A DNA stretch of 52,328 nucleotides from Streptococcus suis (GCF_002960625.1 NZ_POJH01000009.1:1-52328); one strand, 5' to 3'. Counted from the first letter of the stretch, positions 25,158 through 34,893 are shown. A program made the numbers and translations. Notes: generated by a model not told the origin, from the sequence alone.

Positions 25158-26306
25158 TTAAGACCAGAATTTACCTGCTATATCTTGACCTTGTTTAATT
25201 TTAGCCCACTGTTGAGGGATGGCTAATTCATTGCCTGAATCACAGGACGCGAAACCACATTGGTGAGAGAGGTAGAGGCGTTCTTTAGGGATAATCTTAC
25301 TTGCTTCCTCAAGAAGTCGGTAAACTCGTTCTTCATCATCTAAGTCAGATGTCTTACTTGAAAGCAAGCCAAGGACAACCTCGACATCCTTATCACGCAA
25401 GCTCTCCAAGGCTTTCAAATCACCCGCACGCTCATCATCCCACTCAAGGAAGAAACGGCTGTACCGCTGGTTCTTAAGGAATTTCTCAGCGATAGCTTCA
25501 TAGGTACCACCTGCAGCAGACCGGCTTTCGTAGTTGCCACGGCAGTTGTGGGTCCAGACAGTTAATCCAATCTCATGACCATAGTCTGCAACGGTGTTGT
25601 TGATGGCGATAAATTCATCAGCAAGGGCACCTAAAGCTTCAGGGTCATCTTTTGGTAAGAATGGAACTGGGTTTGCAGGGTCAAATAATTCCCAAAGGCA
25701 GTCGTCAAATTGAACTATTTTCCCTCCAGCATCCTTATACTGTTCTAAAAATTCTTTATAAGCAGCTAGCAAGCCTGCTTTCAATTCTTCACGCGTCTTA
25801 TAGACGTGTTCTGGTCCAACTTGACCATTGAACAAAATGAGTTCTGTAAAGGCATGAGCTGGTCCCCAAACGGTTAATTTTGTGTCTGTTTCACCAGCTA
25901 ATTCTTTAACTTGTTTGTAGATGTCGATGAAATGGTGATTTTTGGCTGAAAGAGGAGCAGTGATGCGCAAACCAATGTCCTTACGGGTTTCAAAAATTTG
26001 TCCATCATGGTCCTTGAAAGGATAGCCGTGTTCGGCAATGTAGCGCTCGATACCTTGGAAGCCCCAAATAAAGTCAAGGTGCCACATAGATTTTGAAAAT
26101 TCTCCATCCGTCACAATGTCAATCCCATTGGCTTTTTGCTCTGCTACAATGGCTTCAATTGTCGCTGCTTCAGTTTCTTTGTAACCGTCAAATGCATCGT
26201 AGAATGGGTATTGAATATCATCACGATGTTCGATTTTGCGTTTAAAATCTCCTAGATTTGAGGGGCGAAGGAGGGAACCTACTAATTGAAATCTTGATTT
26301 GGTCAT
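25158..26306 (-). CDS. MetE C-terminal-like methyltransferase (YxjG/YxjH type)
   Basis: The 382-aa protein resembles the catalytic C-terminal barrel of cobalamin-independent methionine synthase and lacks the N-terminal MetE domain. Conserved parts are the N-terminal VGSLLRPSNL, DIVTDGEFSKSMWH, VQFDDCLWELF, the HNCRGNY loop (His/Cys zinc ligands) and the C-terminal SHQCGFASCDSGN (Cys zinc ligand). Such short homologues may use methylated donors other than methyl-tetrahydrofolate-triglutamate, so a role in methionine formation is plausible but not certain. It is monocistronic on the minus strand. A candidate MET-box half site lies upstream at 26376-26395. Confidence 0.88.
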   Translation of the reverse strand: MTKSRFQLVGSLLRPSNLGDFKRKIEHRDDIQYPFYDAFDGYKETEAATIEAIVAEQKANGIDIVTDGEFSKSMWHLDFIWGFQGIERYIAEHGYPFKDHDGQIFETRKDIGLRITAPLSAKNHHFIDIYKQVKELAGETDTKLTVWGPAHAFTELILFNGQVGPEHVYKTREELKAGLLAAYKEFLEQYKDAGGKIVQFDDCLWELFDPANPVPFLPKDDPEALGALADEFIAINNTVADYGHEIGLTVWTHNCRGNYESRSAAGGTYEAIAEKFLKNQRYSRFFLEWDDERAGDLKALESLRDKDVEVVLGLLSSKTSDLDDEERVYRLLEEASKIIPKERLYLSHQCGFASCDSGNELAIPQQWAKIKQGQDIAGKFWS

Positions 26307-26375
26307 GTTTTTCTCGCTTTCGATTTGTGATGAACTTATTCTAACCTAGTTAGACTAATTTGAGAAATAGTTATT

Positions 26376-26395
26376 TTTAAGGCAAAACTATAGTT
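26376..26395 (-). promoter_or_regulatory. Candidate MET-box for the MetE-like gene
   Basis: The streptococcal MtaR/MetR-type consensus is TATAGTTTSAAACTATA. On the minus strand, TATAGTTT is perfect but the second half is poor. A perfect palindrome AACTATAGTT lies at 26386-26395. It is a weak candidate on sequence alone, but sits at a suitable distance from a methionine-related gene. Confidence 0.4.
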
Positions 26396-26449
26396 AATGC
26401 CTATAACATCATAAAAACGGAAAAATATCTTTCTATCATTTGTCAAGTG

Positions 26450-26458
26450 TGATATAAT
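26450..26458 (+). promoter_or_regulatory. Extended -10 promoter of the MFS transporter
   Basis: TGATATAAT lies 42 bases before ATG 26501, in the region between divergent genes. Confidence 0.6.
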
Positions 26459-26500
26459 CAAAATTACTGAAATCCGAACAATTTTATTTGGGAGAAAATA

Positions 26501-27667
26501 ATGAAAAAACAATCACCATTTATAGTGGCAGGTATTGTCATGCTGGGTGTGGTCATGCGCGCCCCCTTTACAGCCCTTCCTGCTATCTTGACAGATGTAG
26601 CTGCTGGTCTGGGAGTAGAGGTCAGTTCTCTAGGTATCTTGACTTCTATTCCCTTGATTATGTTTGCCCTCTGCTCTTCTTTAGCACCTCGCCTAGCTGC
26701 TAGATTTGGTATGGAGAAACTCATGGCCATGGTCCTCTTGGTCATGGTTGTTGGATCAGGGATGCGGATACTGAATCTACCTGCTTTATACATAGGTACT
26801 ATGCTGGTTGGAGCAACGATTGCCTTTATCAATGTACTCTTACCCAGTATAGTTGCGGCTAATTTTCCTAAGAAGATTGGTTTTTATACCACCATCTATA
26901 TTACCTTGATGGGAGTAGCTGCGACGGTGGCTGCTATGGTCGCAGTTCCTATCGTATCCGCAAGCTCTTGGCAAACATTTATCCTATTGATAACAGCTGT
27001 AGTCTTGTTAGCCTTTCTGCTCTGGTTACCAAATATTCGTAATAATCATCATTTTGAAAACCAAAAACAGGGCCAGCAGACCCGGTCTATTTGGAAGAAT
27101 AAAGCTGCCCTTGTCTTCCTACTCTTTGGCGGTCTACAATCTGTTCTCTACTACACAGAGATTACCTGGTTACCAACTATTTCCCAGTCAGTTGGCTTCA
27201 GTAAGGCTGAGGCAGGCTTGATGGCAGGTTTCTTTAATATGACTGCCATCCCTATGTCCATGATTATTCCGGCTATTCTTTCTCGTCAGACCAAGGAAAT
27301 ACGTCGCAATATCATGTTGGGCACCTCCTCCGCTACCCTTTTGGGTCTAGCCTTAATGACCTTCCTACCTAAGAATTTTATACTCTGGACAGCCCTGCAC
27401 ATCATTTTGAGTTTCTCAAATGCAGCTCTATTCCCTTATATGATGTTGGGATTTACCCTGAAAACCAGCAACAGCCAGGCGACGGCACAACTGTCAGGTA
27501 TGGTGCAGACTGGGGGCTACTTGATTGCTGCCTTTGGACCAGGTTTATTGGGATATAGTTATCCACTATTTAATAGCTGGCTCCCTCTTATCATGGCGCT
27601 AGCCCTTGTGACCCTAGCCATGATGTGGACTATTGTCCTGATTGAAAAAGAAGATATTATATTATAA
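26501..27667 (+). CDS. MFS transporter, CynX/NimT family
   Basis: This 388-aa protein has about twelve transmembrane helices. The N-terminal PFIVAGIVMLGVVMRAPFTALP and the SLAPRLAARFGMEKLM loop between helices two and three correspond to the CynX/NimT (cyanate/2-nitroimidazole) subgroup of the major facilitator superfamily. The substrate cannot be inferred. It is a single gene divergent from the MetE-like gene, ending at a bidirectional hairpin (27741-27767) shared with the 56-aa protein gene. Confidence 0.88.
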   Translation: MKKQSPFIVAGIVMLGVVMRAPFTALPAILTDVAAGLGVEVSSLGILTSIPLIMFALCSSLAPRLAARFGMEKLMAMVLLVMVVGSGMRILNLPALYIGTMLVGATIAFINVLLPSIVAANFPKKIGFYTTIYITLMGVAATVAAMVAVPIVSASSWQTFILLITAVVLLAFLLWLPNIRNNHHFENQKQGQQTRSIWKNKAALVFLLFGGLQSVLYYTEITWLPTISQSVGFSKAEAGLMAGFFNMTAIPMSMIIPAILSRQTKEIRRNIMLGTSSATLLGLALMTFLPKNFILWTALHIILSFSNAALFPYMMLGFTLKTSNSQATAQLSGMVQTGGYLIAAFGPGLLGYSYPLFNSWLPLIMALALVTLAMMWTIVLIEKEDIIL

Positions 27668-27740
27668 GTGAAATCTCTTAGAAAGCTTGTTAGTTGCCTT
27701 TTGGAAATAGCAGAGCTTCTAAGGGATTTTTTGGTAAACA

Positions 27741-27767
27741 AAAAAGCTGGATAGTTACCAGCTTTTT
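27741..27767. terminator. Bidirectional terminator
   Basis: AAAAAGCTGG (27741-27750) pairs with CCAGCTTTTT (27758-27767) across a 7-base loop. It separates the MFS gene from the convergent small gene, whose stop codon overlaps its end. Confidence 0.85.
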
Positions 27768-27936
27768 AGTGTGCCACACGGCGACGTGCAGCTTTTTTGC
27801 GATTTTCTTCGATAAAGGCTTCTTTCTTTTCTTCTGGTTCGATGATTGTTTTATGAACGGTGAAGATAGCACCTGCCGCGAGAGCAACCGTAGAAAGAAC
27901 ACCCGTCAAGAAACCTTTGCCAAAACCTTTAGCCAT
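27766..27936 (-). CDS. DUF3042-type small membrane protein (56 aa)
   Basis: The product begins MAKGFGKGFLTGVLST, has one hydrophobic segment (residues about 8-28) and ends in a charged tail with a KKAARRR run. The topology is a single-span membrane micro-protein with a basic cytoplasmic tail. The ATG at 27934-27936 follows AAAGGAG; a longer frame to 27996 lacks a proper site. I recall the DUF3042 family of small Firmicute proteins with this start; function unknown. It is divergent from miaA. Confidence 0.85.
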   Translation of the reverse strand: MAKGFGKGFLTGVLSTVALAAGAIFTVHKTIIEPEEKKEAFIEENRKKAARRRVAH

Positions 27937-27956
27937 AGTGAATTCTCCTTTACTTG

Positions 27957-27965
27957 TGTTATAAT
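27957..27965 (+). promoter_or_regulatory. Extended -10 promoter of the miaA operon
   Basis: TGTTATAAT lies 40 bases upstream of the miaA ATG, in the gap between divergent genes. Confidence 0.6.
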
Positions 27966-28004
27966 AGATTTTAGCGAAAAAACAAAATATTTTCAAGGAA
28001 AAAG

Positions 28005-28889
28005 ATGAAAACTAAAGTAATTGTGGTCATAGGACCAACAGCAGTGGGAAAAACTGCCCTTGGCATAGACTTGGCCCAGCGCTACAATGGAGAGATTATC
28101 AGCGGTGATAGCCAGCAGGTCTATCGCAAACTAGATATTGGTACGGCAAAGGCTAGTCCTGAAGAGCAGGCTGCTGCGGTGCATCACTTGATTGATGTCC
28201 GGGATGTGACCGAGGGCTATTCGGCTTATGAATTTGTAGCAGAAGCCAAGGCTTTGATTGCTGACATAAAAAGTCGTGGCAAGTTGCCCATTATCGTGGG
28301 TGGGACAGGGCTTTACATCCAAAGTCTGTTAGAAGGCTACCACCTGGGCGGTCAAGTTAACCAGGAGCAAGTTCTTGCTTATCGGGCGGAACTCGACTGC
28401 TTGTCTGACGAGGATTTGGAAACAATGGCAGAGCAGGCAGGTTTGACGGTCGAGGGAAACAGTCGACGGAGAATGATTCGTGGGTTAGAGTTGAAAAAAT
28501 TTGGCAAAAACTTAGAAAATACAGAGTCAGGATATGAGCCACTTTACATCTGCCTGACGGATGACAGACAGGTTCTTTACGACCGCATCAATCAGCGAGT
28601 GGATAAGATGATGGCGGCAGGCTTACTAGATGAAGTTAGCTGGCTCTACCAAGAACACCCTCAAGCTCAAGCTGCTATGGGAATTGGCTACAAGGAGTTT
28701 TTCCCCTACTTAGCAGGCCAAATCAGCCTAGAAGAAGCAGTTGATAAGGTCAAGCAAAATAGCCGACGCTTTGCCAAACGCCAATTGACTTGGTTCAGAA
28801 ATCGCATGCAGGTTCCCTTCTATTCAGTAGGCGAGCCAGATTACAAGACGCAGATTTTCACCGCCGTGGAGGAATTTTTAGATGATTGA
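28005..28889 (+). CDS. miaA: tRNA dimethylallyltransferase
   Basis: This 294-aa enzyme adds a dimethylallyl group to A37 of tRNAs reading codons that start with U. The P-loop [10 protein letters not shown] is at residues 10-19. [15 protein letters not shown] and the [14 protein letters not shown] segment follow. The C-terminus [16 protein letters not shown] is the tRNA-binding signature. It is the first gene of the conserved cluster miaA-hflX-unknown-rnz-SDR, overlapping hflX by 8 bases. Confidence 0.97.
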   Translation: MKTKVIVVIGPTAVGKTALGIDLAQRYNGEIISGDSQQVYRKLDIGTAKASPEEQAAAVHHLIDVRDVTEGYSAYEFVAEAKALIADIKSRGKLPIIVGGTGLYIQSLLEGYHLGGQVNQEQVLAYRAELDCLSDEDLETMAEQAGLTVEGNSRRRMIRGLELKKFGKNLENTESGYEPLYICLTDDRQVLYDRINQRVDKMMAAGLLDEVSWLYQEHPQAQAAMGIGYKEFFPYLAGQISLEEAVDKVKQNSRRFAKRQLTWFRNRMQVPFYSVGEPDYKTQIFTAVEEFLDD

Positions 28890-30132
28890 AACCCAGAAAG
28901 AACAAGAACGCGCCCTCCTGGTTGGAGTGGAATTACAACAGACAGATAATTTTGACATGTCCATGGAGGAGTTGGCAAGCCTTGCTAAGACAGCTGGCGC
29001 TCTGGTCAAGGGAGTCTACACTCAAAAACGAGAAAAATACGACAGCAAGACCTTTGTCGGCTCAGGGAAACTAGAAGAAATTTTCCAGATGGTTGAAGCT
29101 GACGAAATTGATACCGTCATTGTTAACAATCGACTGACACCCCGTCAGAATGTCAATTTGGAGGAAATTCTGGGGGTTAAGGTCATTGACCGCATGCAGT
29201 TGATTTTGGATATTTTTGCCATGCGGGCTCGAAGCCACGAAGGAAAACTACAAGTCCACCTGGCCCAGCTCAAGTATATGTTGCCACGTCTGGTTGGTCA
29301 GGGCATCATGCTCAGCCGTCAGGCAGGTGGTATCGGCTCTCGTGGACCAGGTGAAAGCCAGTTGGAGCTCAATCGTCGGAGTATCCGCAATCAAATTCAT
29401 GACATCGAACGCCAACTCAAAACAGTGGAGAAAAATCGGGCGACTGTTCGTGAACGCCGTCTGCAATCAGGTGTCTTCAAGATTGGCTTGATTGGCTATA
29501 CCAACGCTGGCAAGTCAACGATTATGAATGCCATGACCGACAAGCGACAATACGAGGCAGACGAACTCTTTGCCACACTAGATGCCACGACCAAGCAGAT
29601 TAACTTGGCGGACAAATTCAACGTGACCTTGACCGATACGGTTGGTTTCATTCAGGACCTGCCGACTGAGTTGATTTCCGCCTTCAAGTCCACCTTGGAG
29701 GAGTCCATGAACGTGGACCTTTTGCTCCATGTCATCGATGCTTCTGACCCCAATCATAGTGAGCAGGAGCAGGTGGTCTTGGACATTCTAAAAGACCTGG
29801 ATATGCTGGACATTCCACGTCTAGCTCTCTACAACAAGCTGGACAAGACCGATGACAGCTTTACACCCAGTCAGTTTCCTCATGTCATGCTGTCCGCTAA
29901 GGATAAAAATGCCAAAGGCCATATACAGATGATGGTCTTGGCCAAGATTAAGACCATGTTTGAACGATTTGAGGTCAGGGTCCCACTTGCTGAATCTTAT
30001 AAATTGCATGATTTGGCAACTCTTGCTCTGATTGAACATCGGACCTACGAAGAGGATGTGGAAGTGGTATCAGGCTATATCGCTTCCAGCAATAAATGGA
30101 AGTTGGAAGAATTTTATGACGGATTATCTTGA
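28882..30132 (+). CDS. hflX: GTPase HflX
   Basis: This 416-aa ribosome-associated GTPase splits or rescues stalled ribosomes. The N-terminal HflX domain has the glycine-rich linker ([14 protein letters not shown]) near residue 149-162. The G domain contains G1 GYTNAGKST near 202, G3 DTVGF, and G4 NKLDK. The start lies inside miaA (8-base overlap), with a GGAGG sequence upstream. The stop overlaps the following gene by 17 bases. It is full length. Confidence 0.97.
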   Translation: MIETQKEQERALLVGVELQQTDNFDMSMEELASLAKTAGALVKGVYTQKREKYDSKTFVGSGKLEEIFQMVEADEIDTVIVNNRLTPRQNVNLEEILGVKVIDRMQLILDIFAMRARSHEGKLQVHLAQLKYMLPRLVGQGIMLSRQAGGIGSRGPGESQLELNRRSIRNQIHDIERQLKTVEKNRATVRERRLQSGVFKIGLIGYTNAGKSTIMNAMTDKRQYEADELFATLDATTKQINLADKFNVTLTDTVGFIQDLPTELISAFKSTLEESMNVDLLLHVIDASDPNHSEQEQVVLDILKDLDMLDIPRLALYNKLDKTDDSFTPSQFPHVMLSAKDKNAKGHIQMMVLAKIKTMFERFEVRVPLAESYKLHDLATLALIEHRTYEEDVEVVSGYIASSNKWKLEEFYDGLS

Positions 30133-30745
30133 TTTGGCAATCAAATACGGTGGCTTTACCAGTCTGGACAAGGTCTATCTGGCTAAGAAATTAGCTGATA
30201 TGACTGACCAGCAGAAGCTGGATTTTATCACACCACCGCCTTCGGTTATCAATGCCTATTTTGCGGAAATCTATCAGAAACAAGGAGCAGAAGAGGCGAC
30301 GGACTACTATCTGACTCTTTCTCAGCAGCTGAGCCTTTTTCCAAAAGAACCTAGCTTTGCTGAGGACAAACCCTTTGTCCGCCTGAATTTATCAGGTAAG
30401 TCTTTCGGATTTGCCTATGTGTCGGCGGACGGTCTGGCTCAGGTCTTTTCAGAGCAAGAGGAGGAAGTAACAGACAGCCTGCTCTTTGAAATCGCCCAAG
30501 TCTTTCCCCACTATGTCGTCTTTGTGGAGGAGGGCAAGATTTTCATGAAAGCCAATCCCTTTAAGGAGGCCGAGTTAGAGGAAGTTGAAACAGACTACCT
30601 CCTGACCCAAGTGGCAACCGAAGAAGGCTTGGTCAAGATTTCAGGCTTTAATCAGGAAGAAGTGCTGGAAGTGGCGGAAGCCTATGCTGGTCAGTATTAC
30701 TACGCCTGGTCGGGTCGCTCTGCAATTTTATATATAAAACATTAG
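30116..30745 (+). CDS. Conserved protein of unknown function in the miaA-rnz operon
   Basis: This 209-aa soluble acidic protein starts [23 protein letters not shown] see no catalytic motif and no transmembrane segment. Similar genes hold this place between hflX and rnz in many streptococci. Some annotations call them cystathionine beta-lyase, but nothing here resembles a PLP enzyme: the length is half and the PLP-lysine region is absent. ATG 30116 overlaps hflX by 17 bases and has GGAAG upstream. An upstream start at 30032 would extend far into hflX. A translation or RNA-related role is suggested only by its neighbours. Confidence 0.82.
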   Translation: MTDYLDLAIKYGGFTSLDKVYLAKKLADMTDQQKLDFITPPPSVINAYFAEIYQKQGAEEATDYYLTLSQQLSLFPKEPSFAEDKPFVRLNLSGKSFGFAYVSADGLAQVFSEQEEEVTDSLLFEIAQVFPHYVVFVEEGKIFMKANPFKEAELEEVETDYLLTQVATEEGLVKISGFNQEEVLEVAEAYAGQYYYAWSGRSAILYIKH

Positions 30746-30755
30746 AAAGTAAACA

Positions 30756-31685
30756 ATGCAAATTCAATTTTTAGGTACGGGGGCTGGTCAGCCCTCCAAG
30801 GCTCGAAATGTGTCCAGTTTGGCCTTGAAACTCTTGGACGAAATCAATCAGGTGTGGCTCTTTGATTGTGGCGAAGGAACGCAAAATCAGATTTTGGAAA
30901 CAACTATTCGTCCGCGTAAGGTCGCAAAAATCTTTATCACTCACTTGCACGGTGATCATATTTTTGGCTTGCCTGGTTTTTTGTCTAGCCGTTCTTTCCA
31001 GTCAAGTGAGGAGCAGACGGATATTGATATTTATGGACCTGTGGGCATTCGTTCATTTGTTTTGTCTAGTCTGAAAGTTTCAGGCACTCGCTTACCTTAT
31101 CGCATTCATTTTCATGAGTTTGATGTGGAAACGGTTGGTCAGGTCCTAGAAACGGACAAATTCACGGTATTTGCTGAAAAGCTTGACCATACCATTCCCT
31201 GTGTCGGCTACCGTGTCATCCAAAAAGATTTGGAAGGGACCCTGGATGCAGAGGCTCTGCGCGCGGCGGGTGTACCATTTGGCCCCCTCTTTGGTAAAAT
31301 CAAAAACGGTCAAAATGTGACCCTTGAAGATGGGACTGAAATTATCGCGAGTGATTATCTTTCTCCTCCAAGACCTGGTAAGGTAGTGACCATTCTTGGT
31401 GATACGCGCAAGTGCCATGCCAGTGTGCGTCTGGCTGTTAATGCTGATGTGCTGGTGCATGAGGCGACCTACGGAAAAGGCGATGAACAAATTGCTCGCA
31501 AGCACGGGCATTCGACCAATATGGAAGCCGCTCAGGTTGCCAAGGATGCAGGTGTCAAACAGTTGCTTCTCAACCATATCAGTCCACGCTTTTTGTCCAA
31601 GGATATCAGCAAGTTGCGTAATGATGCAAGCAAGGCTTTTGAAAATGTACATATTGTCAAAGATTTAGAGGAAATTGAGCTATGA
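30756..31685 (+). CDS. rnz: Ribonuclease Z
   Basis: This 309-aa metallo-beta-lactamase-fold endonuclease trims the 3' end of tRNA precursors. The zinc motif THLHGDH has His63, His65, Asp67 and His68; later ligands include HTIPCVGYR and the [11 protein letters not shown] region. It has the short-form length. It overlaps the SDR gene by 4 bases (ATGA), so the two are coupled. Together with miaA it makes this a tRNA-maturation operon. Confidence 0.97.
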   Translation: MQIQFLGTGAGQPSKARNVSSLALKLLDEINQVWLFDCGEGTQNQILETTIRPRKVAKIFITHLHGDHIFGLPGFLSSRSFQSSEEQTDIDIYGPVGIRSFVLSSLKVSGTRLPYRIHFHEFDVETVGQVLETDKFTVFAEKLDHTIPCVGYRVIQKDLEGTLDAEALRAAGVPFGPLFGKIKNGQNVTLEDGTEIIASDYLSPPRPGKVVTILGDTRKCHASVRLAVNADVLVHEATYGKGDEQIARKHGHSTNMEAAQVAKDAGVKQLLLNHISPRFLSKDISKLRNDASKAFENVHIVKDLEEIEL

Positions 31686-32437
31686 GAACCATTCTGATAA
31701 CAGGTGCTTCTGGCGGTTTGGTGCAGGAGATGGTACCTTTGCTCAAAGATGATTTCTTGATTCTATTAGGGCGAGATGTGGAGAAAATCGAGCAACTCTA
31801 TACCTTTCATGACAAGAAGGCTGTATTTGATGTGGATATCCGAGATGAAGCAGCCCTGACGGCATTTTTCGATGAACTGGATAGTCAGTTTGGTCAGATT
31901 GATATTTTAGTCAATAATGCTGGCTATGCCATTTACGATGATTTTGAGAATTTTTCCAGCCAGCAGGTGCAGGCTATGTTTGACATCAATACCTTTGCTC
32001 TGATGACCATGTGTCGTTTAGTAGGTAAACGAATGAAGGCAAGACGGAGTGGTCAGATCATCAATATCATTTCCATGTCAGGCTTGATCGCTTCAAGCAA
32101 GTCATCTGTTTATTCTGCGACCAAGTTTGCGGCCATGGGTTTTTCCAATACCATTCGCTTGGAATTAGCCCAGTACGGTGTGACAGTAACGACTGTTAAT
32201 CCTGGACCTATTGCGACTGGCTTTTTCGACCAGGCAGACCCGGATGGAAGCTACCAAGAGAGCGTCAAGGCTTTCTTGCTGCAACCAGACTATGTGGCTC
32301 GTAAAATTGTCGCAGCCATGGGGAAGAAGAAACGGGACATCAATCTGCCTTGGTCACTAGCGGTTGCTCATAAGCTCTATACTCTTTTTCCGAGCCTGGC
32401 TGATTATTTGGCCAGCACTGTCTTTAATTTGAAATAA
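31682..32437 (+). CDS. Short-chain dehydrogenase/reductase
   Basis: This 251-aa Rossmann-fold oxidoreductase has the cofactor loop TGASGG near residue 7-12, NNAG at 78-81, and the catalytic Ser131-region, Tyr144 and Lys148 (YSATKFA). The substrate is unknown. The cofactor preference is not clear: no basic residue follows the glycine loop, though an Arg at about 31 begins the next segment. It ends the miaA operon, with a strong terminator at 32460-32493. Confidence 0.93.
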   Translation: MRTILITGASGGLVQEMVPLLKDDFLILLGRDVEKIEQLYTFHDKKAVFDVDIRDEAALTAFFDELDSQFGQIDILVNNAGYAIYDDFENFSSQQVQAMFDINTFALMTMCRLVGKRMKARRSGQIINIISMSGLIASSKSSVYSATKFAAMGFSNTIRLELAQYGVTVTTVNPGPIATGFFDQADPDGSYQESVKAFLLQPDYVARKIVAAMGKKKRDINLPWSLAVAHKLYTLFPSLADYLASTVFNLK

Positions 32438-32459
32438 AGAAAAGTGAACACATAATATG

Positions 32460-32493
32460 ACCTAGATGGATTAATGCCATTCTAGGTTTTTTT
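32460..32493 (+). terminator. Terminator of the miaA-rnz-SDR operon
   Basis: ACCTAGA...TGG pairs with CCA...TCTAGGT, followed by seven T. It separates the operon cleanly from the copper-ATPase promoter. Confidence 0.85.
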
Positions 32494-32504
32494 GATCTAA
32501 TCGG

Positions 32505-32559
32505 TTGACATTTTTTGACTACAAGTGTAAACTACATTTGTAAATCGATTACAAATGTA
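32505..32559 (+). promoter_or_regulatory. Promoter with three CopY-type cop boxes
   Basis: A -35 TTGACA (32505-32510) and a -10 TAAACT (32528-32533) are 17 bases apart. The copper repressor CopY binds KACANNTGTA. Three perfect matches are present: TACAAGTGTA (32520-32529), TACATTTGTA (32533-32542) and TACAAATGTA (32550-32559). The first two overlap the promoter. Copper induction through CopY is strongly implied, but no copY gene lies in this window. Confidence 0.85.
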
Positions 32560-32580
32560 GACAGAAATAGGAGTTATCTT

Positions 32581-34755
32581 ATGAACCATTCAAAAGAAAA
32601 TAAGCAGGAACACCAACATATGATGCATTCTGAGGAAGTTGGTCAGACCAGCCATCATTCTCATCAGCAGGAGCATCCTCATGAAGAGGGGGTTCACGCC
32701 AATCATCATTCTGACCATCACGTCCATCACGACCATCATCATGTAGGAGGCTCTGACGTCAGTCATCATTCTCATCATACTCATGATGCTCATCAGCATC
32801 ACCAAGGGCATGACCATGACATGATGGAGCATGGTGGGCACATGATGCACATGGGGGATATGAATACAAAACTCAAAGTCGCAGTGGCAGTCATGATTCC
32901 CCTACTTGCCATTTCCCCAATTGCAGGTTTCACTCTTTTACGTTTTCCGGGTGTTGAACTTGTCCAGCTGATATTAGGTTCTATTATCTTCTTCTACTCA
33001 GGAACACCTTTCTTTAACGGAGCTAGAGGGGAGTTGCAAGCTAAAAAACCTGCAATGATGACCCTGATTTCCATGGGGATTATTGTTTCCTATCTTTACT
33101 CCGTTTATGCAACAATTTTAGCGCTATTGGGACAAGAAAGCATGAACTTTTGGTTTGAGTTGTCTACGCTGATTGTCATTATGCTGATTGGGCATATCAT
33201 TGAGATGAAGGCGGTTATGGGAGCAGGCGATGCCCTGAAAGACTTGGCCTCTCTCATTCCGAAAAAAGCCCATCTCAAGGATGGGACAGATGTTGCGGTA
33301 GAGGACTTGCAGATTGGGGATTTCCTCTTAGTCAAGGAAAATGAAAAAATTCCGGCTGACGGTAAGATTTTGAGTGTTGCTCATATTGATGAATCCATGA
33401 TTACTGGGGAATCTCGAGCTGTCAAAAAAGAGGCGGGGGATAGGGTATTCGGTGGTTCGCTCAATCAAAACATGCCCTTTGAAATGGAAGTGACCAGTCT
33501 TGGTAAGGATAGCTTTTTGGCGCAGGTGACCGAAATGGTCCGTCAAGCGCAAAACCAGAAATCCAAGCTTGAAAATATGGCTGACCGCGTAGCCTCTTGG
33601 CTCTTCTATGCAGCTTTAATTGTGGGGATTTTGGCCTTTATTTATTGGACCATGACGGCTAATCTTGCCTTTGCCTTGATGATGGCAGTTTCTGTTTTTG
33701 TCATTGCCTGTCCGCATGCCCTTGGTCTAGCCATTCCCCTTGTTGTGGCGCGATTGACCACGATTTCTTCAAAAAATAGTCTTTTGGTTCAGAACCGAAC
33801 AGCTCTTGAACAGGTTAACCAGATTCGGTTTGCCTTGATGGATAAGACCGGAACCTTGACCGACGGAAAATTTCAAGTTCGCCACAGCCAAGATTTGGTT
33901 GAGGGAGCGGATGCGCTGGCCAAAATGGCAGCATTAGAAGTTCTTTCAACCCACCCAATTGCCCTTTCGATTGTGGAGGCGGCAGGTCCACTTTTCTATC
34001 AAGCAGAACGGGTTGAGAATATCCCTGGTAGTGGGATTCGAGGCGTCTTGGATGGAAGGATTTATGAAATTATGTCCTACAAAGGTCTGCAGGAAATAGG
34101 TTTGTCAGTGGATCAGGACGTGATTGCTCCCTATCTTGATTTGGGTCTAACCTTGAGTTTTTTGGTGACTGATCATGTGGTCTTGGGATTTGTAGCCTTG
34201 GGCGACCAGATAAAAGAAGATGCTAAAGATTTTGTAGCAGGCTTGAAAGCGCAGGGTATTAGTCCTGTGATGTTAACGGGTGACAATCCAGCTACCGCAC
34301 AAAAAGTAGCCATTCAGTTGGGCATAGAGGATTACCGAGCTGAACTTAAACCAGAGGATAAGGCAAAACTGGTCAAGGACTATCAGGCGCGTGGGGCAGT
34401 TCTTTTCATCGGCGATGGGGTCAATGATTCGCCTGCTCTAGCGACGGCAGATTTAGGCTTTGCCATTGGCGCAGGAACTTCTGTTGCCATCCACTCTGCA
34501 GACGTGGTCTTGGTTCAATCCAATCCATCAGCAGTCTTGGATATGTTGAGCATTGCCAAGACAACCATCCGCAAAATGAGGCAAAATCTCTGGTTTGGGG
34601 CAGGATACAATATCATTGCCATTCCTTTAGCTGCTGGAATCCTTTATCCAAGTATGGGCATTATGGTGGATCCTTTATTGGCGGCCGTGCTCATGAGTCT
34701 ATCGACGGTTATTGTCGCTATCAATGCTATGGGTTTACGTTACGGTAAACCATAG
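32581..34755 (+). CDS. copB: CopB-type copper-exporting P-type ATPase
   Basis: This 724-aa heavy-metal ATPase has the first about 95 residues packed with some 32 histidines, replacing the CxxC metal-binding domains of CopA. The intramembrane metal site is CPH (IACPHALGLA), the mark of the P1B-3/CopB subgroup. TGES, the phosphorylated DKTGTLTDG and GDGVNDSPALA complete the ATPase core. ATG 32581 follows AGGAG, and the longer in-frame extension covers the cop boxes. No copY or copZ is adjacent, although the upstream sequence has three cop boxes. It lies between the miaA cluster and recJ, as a separate transcription unit. Confidence 0.95.
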   Translation: MNHSKENKQEHQHMMHSEEVGQTSHHSHQQEHPHEEGVHANHHSDHHVHHDHHHVGGSDVSHHSHHTHDAHQHHQGHDHDMMEHGGHMMHMGDMNTKLKVAVAVMIPLLAISPIAGFTLLRFPGVELVQLILGSIIFFYSGTPFFNGARGELQAKKPAMMTLISMGIIVSYLYSVYATILALLGQESMNFWFELSTLIVIMLIGHIIEMKAVMGAGDALKDLASLIPKKAHLKDGTDVAVEDLQIGDFLLVKENEKIPADGKILSVAHIDESMITGESRAVKKEAGDRVFGGSLNQNMPFEMEVTSLGKDSFLAQVTEMVRQAQNQKSKLENMADRVASWLFYAALIVGILAFIYWTMTANLAFALMMAVSVFVIACPHALGLAIPLVVARLTTISSKNSLLVQNRTALEQVNQIRFALMDKTGTLTDGKFQVRHSQDLVEGADALAKMAALEVLSTHPIALSIVEAAGPLFYQAERVENIPGSGIRGVLDGRIYEIMSYKGLQEIGLSVDQDVIAPYLDLGLTLSFLVTDHVVLGFVALGDQIKEDAKDFVAGLKAQGISPVMLTGDNPATAQKVAIQLGIEDYRAELKPEDKAKLVKDYQARGAVLFIGDGVNDSPALATADLGFAIGAGTSVAIHSADVVLVQSNPSAVLDMLSIAKTTIRKMRQNLWFGAGYNIIAIPLAAGILYPSMGIMVDPLLAAVLMSLSTVIVAINAMGLRYGKP

Positions 34756-34782
34756 AAATTTTGACAGATAATATATATAAGT

Positions 34783-34808
34783 AAAACACCGGTCTATGTC
34801 GGTGTTTT
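34783..34808 (+). terminator. Terminator of copB
   Basis: AAAACACCG (34783-34791) pairs with CGGTGTTTT (34800-34808). Confidence 0.85.
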
Positions 34809-34893
34809 ATGATGTAGGAGATAGGGGTGCTGTTTTCAAGTAAGAACTGCGAGAAATCTACTGCGATAATTAGTAGGATATTTGACTATAATC

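Noticed and set aside
31146..31652. 168-codon minus-strand frame inside rnz
   Set aside because: It overlaps the metal-binding core of ribonuclease Z on the plus strand; no ribosome site and no recognisable domain.
32515..32580. Longer N-terminus of CopB from TTG
   Set aside because: This stretch holds the three cop boxes and the promoter; ATG 32581 has a good AGGAG.
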